From Patulibacter sp052039575 (GTDB lineage: Bacteria > Actinomycetota > Thermoleophilia > Solirubrobacterales > Solirubrobacteraceae), in contig JBQGEK010000106.1 of the NCBI GenBank assembly GCA_052039575.1, positions 1 to 11,735 on the forward strand: a stretch of DNA of 11,735 bases, read 5' to 3'. Position numbers and translations under genes: made by a program. The notes beneath the pieces were generated by a model that did no database searches, was not told the origin of the DNA, and was given only the letters and a program-made list of their open reading frames with translations. This document shows, one piece after another, positions 6,529 through 11,735 of this stretch. Numbering within the stretch: position 1 is the first letter of the stretch; each line of letters starts with the position of its first letter.

Positions 6529-7469
6529 GCGTCCTCCCCCGCCGACTGGTCCCGAGCCTGGATCCGAGCACGGCGGCCGCGGACCAGCGTCGCGGTCAGG
6601 ACCACTCCGAGTGCGATCGCGACGACCACGATCACCACGACCGCACCGCCCGACCCACTGCCGTCTGTCGCTGCCGCGTCGCCGGTCGTCGCCCCGGCGT
6701 CCTCGACCACCGGATCGGGGCCGCTCCAGCGAGCGGCCAGCGCGTCGGCCGACTTGACGGCGTTCCCCACGGCGAACCGCAGGTCGCGCGTGTCGCTGAC
6801 CGTGGTCCCGTCGACCAGCTCGGCGGCGATCCGCACCCGCGCCAGGTAGATCCCGGGTCGGGAGAAGACCCAGTTGGCGTGGGTGTGGGTGTTGACGTCG
6901 ACCCAGGCCGGCTTCGGGTCACCGGTCGAGTCCCACAGCAGCTGGGGATCCCCGAAGTCGCCGGACTGCAGGTAGACGGCCAGATCGCCCGGGCCCTCGA
7001 CCCCGGTCAGCGTCATCGTCACGCCGCGGTCGATCCGCTCCATCACCTCCGGGTCCTGGGTGTTCCAGCCGACCCAGACCACGTCGGGGTCCGGGGTCTG
7101 CGGGACGACGTGGACGCGGTCGCCCGGATCGGCCGGGAGGAACCCGTACGTGGGGTCGTCGGGCACGGTCTGCAGCGCGTCGTCGGTGACCCGCAGCACG
7201 GTCCGCTCCGGGTGACGCCAGACGCTGGAGGCGCTCGCCTCGGCCTTCGCCTGGTCGTCGTGGACCATCAGCGTCCAGCGTCCGTCGACGAACCGCGGTC
7301 CGACGTCCACGTGTCCGTCGGACAACGTCGTCGTTCCTCCGGCAACCGCCTGCTCGGAGCGGATCGCCTGGTCCAGGTTGGGGTCCTCGTCAGCCGCGGA
7401 TGCCGAACCGGGCAGTCCGAGCGTGACGACGACCAGCGCCCCGAGCGCCAGAGTGCGGAGCCGGCTCAC
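6525..7469 (-). CDS. Membrane-anchored choice-of-anchor M domain protein of the transporter operon (314 aa)
   Basis: Exported protein held in the cytoplasmic membrane with its domain outside. Signal peptide 1-25 (ASA, then ADEDP). Choice-of-anchor M domain about 48-235: GHVD at 52-55, VHDDQ at 69-73, VPQTPD at 122-127, WVGWNTQ at 132-138, GPGDL at 159-163 and HTHANWVF at 195-202. A short Asp/Gly/Ser-rich stretch (about 257-275) leads to a transmembrane helix (276-296) and a basic tail RGRRARIQAR, so the tail is cytoplasmic. The start is GTG 7469-7467, overlapping the binding-protein stop as GTGA. Its position between the binding protein and the ATPase ties its dose to the transporter. It may dock the secreted proteins or hand metal to the permease; that is inference. 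Confidence 0.88.
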   Translation of the reverse strand: MSRLRTLALGALVVVTLGLPGSASAADEDPNLDQAIRSEQAVAGGTTTLSDGHVDVGPRFVDGRWTLMVHDDQAKAEASASSVWRHPERTVLRVTDDALQTVPDDPTYGFLPADPGDRVHVVPQTPDPDVVWVGWNTQDPEVMERIDRGVTMTLTGVEGPGDLAVYLQSGDFGDPQLLWDSTGDPKPAWVDVNTHTHANWVFSRPGIYLARVRIAAELVDGTTVSDTRDLRFAVGNAVKSADALAARWSGPDPVVEDAGATTGDAAATDGSGSGGAVVVIVVVAIALGVVLTATLVRGRRARIQARDQSAGEDA

Positions 7470-9019
7470 GACAGGCACCGCCGCAGCGAGTCCGCGTTGA
7501 ACCGGATCAGCTCGACGTAGTTGGTCACGCGGTCGTCGAAGGCGTCGCCGTAGATCGGGCAGACGGCGACGCCCTCGTCGTCCGCCACCTGCTCGAGCGT
7601 CGACGAGCGGGCTGCCAGGTTCGGTTCCAGGAAGACCGCGGGCACCTGCAGGTCGCGGATCGTGCGGAGCAGCTTGCGGCGGTCGGCGAGCGACGGCTCG
7701 ACCGCGGGGTTGGGCGTGACGAAGCCGGCGATCGAGAGCCCGTAGGCCTTGCCGAGGTAGCCGAACGCGTCGTGGGTGGTGATCAGCTGACGCCGGTCGG
7801 GCGGGATCGCCCGGATCGCCCCGCGGACGTCGCCGTCGAGCCGTTCGAGCTGGCGCAGGTAGTCGGCCGCGTTGCGACGGTAGTCGCCGGCACCGGCGGG
7901 GTCGGCGTCGATCAGCGTGTCGCGGATCAGCTCGACGTACGCCATCGCGTTGCGGACGTCGTGCCACAGGTGCGGGTCGATCTCGCCGTGGACGTGCTTG
8001 CCGAGCACCGCCTGCGGCAGCTGGTAGATCGGAGCGCCGGCCCGCCCCAGGAAGCGGAACGCCGGTTCGGACGGAGCCTCGGCCAGCGCCTTCGGCGGCA
8101 CCGAGATCACGATCTCGTCGGCGGCCAGCTCGCGCTGCGCGTGCTCGCCTCCGCCCGCCGGGTCGTAGAGCGCGAAGATCCCTCCCCGGTCGAGATCGAC
8201 GGTCAGGTCGGCATGGCCCCGGTCGAGCACCGCCGCCCCGGGCCGACCGGCGGCCGACGGCGACACGCCGACGGCGAAGACGAAGGTCTCCTCGCCGAGC
8301 GGCACCGGACGGGACGTCGGGTCGATCTGGATGCTCGCCGCGAACCGCACGCGGTAGATCCCGGGCGCGGTGAAGACCCACGACATGTGGGTGTGCGCGT
8401 CAACGGGCAGCCGCGCGGTGTCGTCGCGGTAGCCACGCGCGTCGTCAAATCCGTCGCTCGAGTCGAAGAACACCTCGGGCGCGCCGAACGACCCCGTCAG
8501 ATAGCCGAAGACGTCCCCCGGTCCGCTCGCGGCGACCGCCGACAGCCGCACGTCGCTGGTCCGGGTCGCACCGTGGCGCTCGCCGCGTCCGCGGGCGCGC
8601 AGGCCGAGCCAGATCGTGTCGAGGTTGACGTTCTCGACCAGCGGGATGATCTCGGCCGCGTACTTGACCGCGTCCTCGGCGAGCGAGACGTTGGGGACGC
8701 CGTCGCGCAGATTGGCGTCGAGCGTCTTGATGATCCCGTGCTGCTCGAGCAGCATGTAGTTGCTGAAGGCGACGTCGGCGTAGACCACGTCGCGAACCCC
8801 GCGCAGGGTTGGCTCGTAGGCGTGGGGGTCGGCCCCGTCGGGGACGATGCTCGCCGCGCGGACGCGCTCCCCGCCGACGTTGGCGACCAGGTCGCGGAGC
8901 AGCCCGGTCGTGGTTACGACCTGCAGCCGGTCGTCGCCGCCCGAGAGCCGCTCGCTCCCGCCGCACGCGGTGAGCAGCGCGGCCCCTACGGCCAGCAGGG
9001 CGATCACGAGCCGTTGCAC
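7466..9019 (-). CDS. Metal-binding lipoprotein of a ZnuA-like ABC transporter with inserted surface domain (517 aa)
   Basis: Extracellular substrate-binding protein that delivers metal to the permease. A lipoprotein signal ends at LTAC (C19). Cluster A-I (ZnuA/TroA) lobes are at about 31-130 and 340-517. Likely ligands are H66 (DPHAYEP), H350 (DPHLWHD), H416 (THDAFGY) and D492 (YGDAF). The third ligand being His rather than Glu favours zinc over manganese. C487 and C515 may form the C-terminal disulfide known in ZnuA. About 200 extra residues (135-338) are inserted between the first two ligands, where ZnuA carries its His-rich loop. They contain HTHMSWVF (209-216) and GHAD (268-271) of the choice-of-anchor M domain, but in swapped order. 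This matches the family 'anchored repeat ABC transporter, substrate-binding protein'. The start is GTG with no ribosome site; TAGGCT lies 6 bases upstream, fitting a leaderless mRNA. It is first in the operon. Confidence 0.93.
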   Translation of the reverse strand: MQRLVIALLAVGAALLTACGGSERLSGGDDRLQVVTTTGLLRDLVANVGGERVRAASIVPDGADPHAYEPTLRGVRDVVYADVAFSNYMLLEQHGIIKTLDANLRDGVPNVSLAEDAVKYAAEIIPLVENVNLDTIWLGLRARGRGERHGATRTSDVRLSAVAASGPGDVFGYLTGSFGAPEVFFDSSDGFDDARGYRDDTARLPVDAHTHMSWVFTAPGIYRVRFAASIQIDPTSRPVPLGEETFVFAVGVSPSAAGRPGAAVLDRGHADLTVDLDRGGIFALYDPAGGGEHAQRELAADEIVISVPPKALAEAPSEPAFRFLGRAGAPIYQLPQAVLGKHVHGEIDPHLWHDVRNAMAYVELIRDTLIDADPAGAGDYRRNAADYLRQLERLDGDVRGAIRAIPPDRRQLITTHDAFGYLGKAYGLSIAGFVTPNPAVEPSLADRRKLLRTIRDLQVPAVFLEPNLAARSSTLEQVADDEGVAVCPIYGDAFDDRVTNYVELIRFNADSLRRCLS

Positions 9020-9038
9020 CGGGCGAGCCTAGCAAGGA

Positions 9039-9055
9039 ATAGGAATCAATCCTAT
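9039..9055 (-). promoter_or_regulatory. Candidate metalloregulator operator upstream of the transporter operon
   Basis: A 17-bp palindrome with arms ATAGGA (9039-9044) and TCCTAT (9050-9055) around ATCAA lies 20-36 bases before the GTG at 9019, in an AT-rich island. It includes TAGGAT (minus, 9054 to 9049) and lies just upstream of TAGGCT (9031 to 9026), both of TANNNT -10 form. Size, symmetry and place fit a Fur/Zur-type or DtxR/MntR-type site. It does not share half-sites with the palindrome at 4031-4046, so which regulator binds is open. Confidence 0.5.
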
Positions 9056-9146
9056 CTTGGTCGGCTGGCATCCCCGCCGCGTCGAGTGCTGACGAACTGG
9101 TCGGCTGAGCTCGATGCGAAGCGCTCGACCGCCGCGGGCCCTCGTC

Positions 9147-9815
9147 CTAGCGAGCGCTGGCGTCGGACCTGAGCGTGTGCTCGAGCACGACCTGGTCACG
9201 GTCGTCACCCGGCGAGACCCGGATCGCCCCGGGGATCCGGGCGACCTCGCGGTAGCCGGCGCGGGCGTAGAACGACTCCAGGCCCTCGCCGCTGCGGACG
9301 GTCAGCAGCAGCTTCTCGAGCCCCGCGTCGAGCCCGATCTGGGCCGCCCCATCGAGCAGCACGCCACCGAGCCGCGCGCCTTGGAAGTCCGGATGCACCT
9401 GCACGCGGATCGCCCACCGCCAGTGCTCGGAGAGCAGGCGGTCGTTGTCAGCGAGGATCACGAACCCGGCGATCACATCGTCCTCGGGAGCGAACAGCTC
9501 GGCGGCGGGGCTCGCACCCGGGTCGCGCCTACCGGACGGCTCGACGCCCTCTCGCGGGACCCGGACCACGATCAGCCAGTCGCGGCCGTCGTGGATCCGG
9601 CGCAGCGCGGCGTCGAGCGCCGGGGCCACGTCGCGCCGGTCGACCGGCGGCACGAAGCCGACCCAGCCGCCCGCATTGCTGACGTCGGTCCAGATCGTCA
9701 GCAGCCGCTGGCGCAGTCGCGCGTCGACCCGCCGGACCCGTTCGACGCGAGCGTCGCCGAAGGTCGGACGCGGGCCGGTCGACCCGGAGGAGGAGGCGGC
9801 AGCGGGGGACGTCAT
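9147..9815 (-). CDS. GNAT-family N-acetyltransferase (222 aa)
   Basis: Predicted transfer of an acyl group from acetyl-CoA to an unknown amine. The catalytic half lies at about 110-215: strands around VIAGFVILADNDR, then the acetyl-CoA loop VHPDFQGARLGGVLL (140-154), where the Q/R-x-x-G-x-G/A pattern appears as QGARLG. The SFYARAGYREV segment (181-191) is the usual motif B, followed by a final strand. The N-terminal 110 residues are less typical and include a Ser/Ala/Thr-rich start (1-15), so the full-length fold is less sure. The ATG overlaps the TGA of the transglycosylase gene by four bases (ATGA). The substrate cannot be told from sequence; the neighbours do not help. Confidence 0.85.
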   Translation of the reverse strand: MTSPAAASSSGSTGPRPTFGDARVERVRRVDARLRQRLLTIWTDVSNAGGWVGFVPPVDRRDVAPALDAALRRIHDGRDWLIVVRVPREGVEPSGRRDPGASPAAELFAPEDDVIAGFVILADNDRLLSEHWRWAIRVQVHPDFQGARLGGVLLDGAAQIGLDAGLEKLLLTVRSGEGLESFYARAGYREVARIPGAIRVSPGDDRDQVVLEHTLRSDASAR

Positions 9816-10543
9816 TGCAGACCCAGTTCCTTAGGGTACGTCTTGCGGTAGTCCTGCTGGGCCTGCAGCACCTTCTGGACGTAGTGCCGGGTCTCGGGGA
9901 ACGGGATCTCGTCGATCCGGAACGGCTGGCCCTTGGCGTCCGCCTCGGCCTTCCACTTCGCCGCGTTGCCCGGTCCGGCGTTGTACCCGGCGGCGGCGAG
10001 GGCGGTGTCACCATCGAACCGCTGCAGCATGTCGCGCAGCCGCCAGGTGCCGTAGCGGACGTTGACCTCCGCGGTGTGCAGATCGCCGGTCTCGAAGCTG
10101 CTGGCCCCCGACTCGCGAGCGATGTCGCTCGCGGTTTCCGGAGTGACCTGCATCAGCCCCATCGCGCCGGCCGACGACTCCTGGTTGTCGCGGAACCGCG
10201 ACTCGGCGTAGATCACCGCGGCGACGAGGGCCGGGTCGAGCCCCTTCTCCTTCGCCTGCTCGCGGATCAGCTCGGTGTGGTCGAGCGGCAGCCGGATCGT
10301 GTCGACCGCATCCTGGACCTGCGGCCGGAAGGCGACCGCGGCGACGAGGATCAGGCCGACCAGCGTCAGGACCATCAGCAGCGCGGTGATTCGACCTCGG
10401 GCTGATCGGCCACCCAGCGGCTGCGCGCGGGACGGACCGCGCGACCCGCCGTTGCGGGTGCCGGCGCCGCGGGCAGGGGAGCCCGACCGGGCGGACGACC
10501 GGTTGGGTGCGGCCGACCGCGGGCGACGCGAGCCGCTGCTCAC
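9812..10543 (-). CDS. Membrane-anchored Slt-type lytic transglycosylase (243 aa)
   Basis: Cleaves the MurNAc-GlcNAc bond of peptidoglycan with formation of a 1,6-anhydro end, acting outside the membrane. A Ser/Arg/Gly-rich cytoplasmic head (1-50) precedes a transmembrane helix (52-72). The catalytic domain (about 88-240) shows the family signatures: the catalytic Glu E114 in AESRF, GAMGLMQVTP (126-135), and GYNAGPGN (186-193), followed by ETRHYVQKV (217-225). This is the Slt70/MltC-like family 1 pattern. It starts at GTG (10543-10541), overlapping the coaE stop as GTGA, so the two are translationally coupled. Other roles, such as a cell-wall turnover enzyme linked to division, are possible. 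Confidence 0.92.
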   Translation of the reverse strand: MSSGSRRPRSAAPNRSSARSGSPARGAGTRNGGSRGPSRAQPLGGRSARGRITALLMVLTLVGLILVAAVAFRPQVQDAVDTIRLPLDHTELIREQAKEKGLDPALVAAVIYAESRFRDNQESSAGAMGLMQVTPETASDIARESGASSFETGDLHTAEVNVRYGTWRLRDMLQRFDGDTALAAAGYNAGPGNAAKWKAEADAKGQPFRIDEIPFPETRHYVQKVLQAQQDYRKTYPKELGLQ

Positions 10544-11139
10544 GAGGGCACGCGGACGAGGTCCGCCAGCACGTCGCTCAGGCGCGATTCCAGGTCGGCG
10601 ATCGAGCCATCGTTGACCACCGTGTAGGTCGCCCGCGCTGCCTTCTGCTCCTGCGTCAGATGCCGCGAATTGCGCTGGTCGACGCCGTGATGGCCGCGCA
10701 GTCCCGCGCGCTCGGCGCGCAACGACTCGGGGGCGATCACGGCGATCGTGGCGTCATAGCCGGTCTCCATGCCCGCTTCGAACAGGAACGGCGTCTCGAC
10801 CACCGCGGCAGCCGGACGCGGGACAGCGGCTTCGGCCTCCTGCCGGAACGCCCAGACGCGGGCGCCGACCAGTGGCCAGACCACCGATTCCAACCACGTA
10901 CGCTCGGCGTCGTCGGCGAACACCCGCTCGGCGACACGTGAGCGGTCGACGGTTCCGTCGGGTGCCACGTCGGCGCCCCAGCGCTCGACGACCAGGTCCC
11001 GCAGCTCCGCCTCGGTGTAGAGCTGGTGAACCACCGCGTCGGTCGACAGCGTGCGGGCCCCGAGCCGCTCCAGCGCGGCGAGGGCGGTCGACTTCCCTGC
11101 GGCCAGGCCGCCGGTCAGGCCTACGAACGGAACATCCAT
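10540..11139 (-). CDS. coaE: Dephospho-CoA kinase
   Basis: Last step of coenzyme A synthesis: phosphorylates the ribose 3'-hydroxyl of dephospho-CoA with ATP, in the cytoplasm. The P-loop is GGLAAGKST (10-18) in the family context GLTGG. D34 in LSTDAVVH is the conserved acidic residue after strand 2. VETPFLFEAG (114-123) is the V-PLLFE motif. HGVDQRNSRHLT with EQKAARATYTVVND follows the R...Q....K...A...V.N C-terminal pattern. At 199 aa it has standard length. The frame stays open upstream to 11652, but the start at 11139 fits the family N-terminus (MDVPFVGLTGG) and the upstream part overlaps rpsA on the same strand. It leads a three-gene overlapping operon. Confidence 0.95.
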   Translation of the reverse strand: MDVPFVGLTGGLAAGKSTALAALERLGARTLSTDAVVHQLYTEAELRDLVVERWGADVAPDGTVDRSRVAERVFADDAERTWLESVVWPLVGARVWAFRQEAEAAVPRPAAAVVETPFLFEAGMETGYDATIAVIAPESLRAERAGLRGHHGVDQRNSRHLTQEQKAARATYTVVNDGSIADLESRLSDVLADLVRVPS

Positions 11140-11201
11140 CTCTGCAGAAGGTACCGCCGCGCGCCGTCGGCACGCGCAGTCCCCTGTCGACCTTCGCCGG
11201 T

Positions 11202-11243
11202 CGCGGGGAAGCCCCTTCCCGCGGTTCGCCGGAGCGACCGCGG
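11202..11243 (-). promoter_or_regulatory. Overlapping hairpins between rpsA and coaE
   Basis: Two stems compete for 11219-11223. One pairs 11202-11211 with 11215-11223 with one bulged base. The other pairs CCGCGGT (11219-11225) with ACCGCGG (11237-11243). They lie between the rpsA terminator and coaE, and could belong to a leader or to terminator read-through RNA. GC-rich stems form by chance here, so this is weak. No clear promoter hexamers are seen between 11140 and 11259. Confidence 0.25.
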
Positions 11244-11259
11244 AACGGTCCGGGAACGA

Positions 11260-11288
11260 CTGCGGCCCGCCGACTCGGCGGGCCGCAG
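11260..11288 (-). terminator. rpsA transcription terminator
   Basis: A perfect 13-bp inverted repeat, CTGCGGCCCGCCG (11260-11272) and CGGCGGGCCGCAG (11276-11288), with a 3-base loop, starts 38 bases after the rpsA stop. Only a weak T-containing run (TCGTTCCC) follows on the minus strand, as is common in GC-rich genomes. It is the strongest hairpin in the window and separates rpsA from coaE. Confidence 0.8.
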
Positions 11289-11326
11289 GTGCCACTCGGT
11301 GGACGCTCGGAGAGCGCCCGGCAGGA

Positions 11327-11735
11327 TCAGGCCTGCTCGTCCTCCGCGGCCGGAGCCTCGTCGCCCTCGGCGGCCGGCGCCTCGTCAGCGGCCTCGGCGG
11401 CGGGCGCCTCGTCCGCAGCCTCGGCAACCGGAGCCTCGTCGTCACCCTCGTCGGACTCGGGGGCCTGGCTGAAGCCCTCGTCGCTCGACGTGTAGGCGGT
11501 CTCGTCGCCACCCGACGTGTGCGCGAGCTGATCGCCGGAGTCGGCGCTCGCCTCACGACGCGGCAGGACCTGGCCCTCGACCCGCTTGACCGAGAGCGAC
11601 AGCCGGCGGCGGTCGTCGTCGATCTCGAGGATCTTGACCTTGACGTCGTCACCGGGGTGCACGACCTCGCGCGGGCTCTCGACGTGGTGCGCCGCGAGCT
11701 CGGAGATGTGCACCAGGCCCTCGACGCCCTCCATG
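11327..11735 (-). CDS. rpsA: Ribosomal protein S1, C-terminal part (5' end beyond the window)
   Basis: S1 binds mRNA on the 30S subunit and helps translation start. The visible part begins inside the last S1 RNA-binding (OB-fold) domain: VEGLVHISEL, then a Gly-Asp turn, VKVKILEIDDDRRRLSLSVK, which is the typical end of the domain. The remainder is a disordered acidic tail of about 80 residues ending in a run of DEAPAAE units. The Met at the window edge is internal, not the start; the gene continues to the right. Position next to coaE, with only the terminator between, is common in actinobacteria. Tail length varies among species and is not needed for the identification. Confidence 0.93.
   Translation of the reverse strand, partial: MEGVEGLVHISELAAHHVESPREVVHPGDDVKVKILEIDDDRRRLSLSVKRVEGQVLPRREASADSGDQLAHTSGGDETAYTSSDEGFSQAPESDEGDDEAPVAEAADEAPAAEAADEAPAAEGDEAPAAEDEQA
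11330..11455 (-). repeat. Acidic Ala-rich repeats in the S1 tail
   Basis: Four units based on DEAP(A/V)AE, separated by AA or G, encode the end of the S1 C-terminal tail. At DNA level the units share a recurrent GCCGGCGCCTCGTC-like stretch on the plus strand. A disordered, highly negative tail; copy number is probably variable. Confidence 0.6.

Noticed and set aside
7470..8381. Upstream extension of the 314-aa gene to give a 618-codon frame
   Set aside because: This part overlaps the binding-protein gene in another frame; the GTG at 7469 followed by a signal peptide is the clear start.
9080..9130. Imperfect inverted repeat with arms GTCGAGTGCT and AGCGCTCGAC after the acetyltransferase gene
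   Set aside because: The loop is about 30 bases and one position mismatches in the minus-strand RNA, so it is weak as a terminator.
7772..9172. Long plus-strand open frame opposite the metal-binding lipoprotein
   Set aside because: Shadow of the 517-aa gene; no recognisable domain and the minus strand carries clear metal-ligand motifs.
11140..11652. Upstream extension of coaE
   Set aside because: It would run through the rpsA terminator and overlap rpsA; the family N-terminus begins at 11139.
1..11735. tRNA, rRNA, CRISPR array, insertion sequence or phage attachment site
   Set aside because: No such structure was seen on either strand; base composition and coding style are uniform, so there is no sign of recent transfer.

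Overview
The window comes from a very GC-rich bacterial chromosome, with nearly every codon ending in G or C. The style suggests a high-GC actinomycete-like lineage. Secreted proteins with basic, beta-rich, Arg/Val-heavy C-terminal modules and a close Cys pair are a style I associate with Thermoleophilia (Solirubrobacterales). That placement is an inference, not something proved here. Almost all genes lie on the minus strand; one methyltransferase gene is on the plus strand.

Layout, left to right. (1) Bases 1-228 hold two hairpins after the last gene of the first cluster, an AT-rich promoter-like patch, and the probable start of a gene running off the left edge. (2) 4037 down to 229 is a cluster of three secreted proteins (225, 614 and 394 aa). 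Each has one domain of the 'choice-of-anchor M' / actinobacterial surface-anchored repeat type. The 614-aa protein adds two His-rich, Cys-paired repeats. (3) 4126-4863 (plus strand) is a membrane-tethered SAM methyltransferase. (4) 9019 down to 4883 is a tightly overlapping four-gene operon: a metal-binding lipoprotein (cluster A-I/ZnuA type) with the same domain inserted in it, a membrane-anchored protein with the domain, an ABC ATPase, and an ABC-3 (ZnuB-like) permease. (5) 11139 down to 9147 is coaE, a lytic transglycosylase and a GNAT acetyltransferase, again overlapping. (6) The right edge is the 3' end of rpsA (ribosomal protein S1) with a strong terminator.

How it fits together: regions 2 and 4 look like one metal-acquisition system. 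The core is the 'anchored repeat-type ABC transporter' known from protein-family models, whose biology is, as far as I know, little characterised. Ligand-like residues in the binding protein (three His and one Asp) favour zinc over manganese. Five proteins share a GHxD ... HxHxxW signature that could be a metal site. They span a range of locations: lipoprotein, membrane-anchored, and secreted. This suggests a relay or reservoir that passes metal through the cell envelope to the permease. AT-rich palindromes sit at the starts of both clusters and are candidate metal-responsive operators. The most unusual observation is that the domain inserted in the binding protein appears circularly permuted relative to the stand-alone copies.
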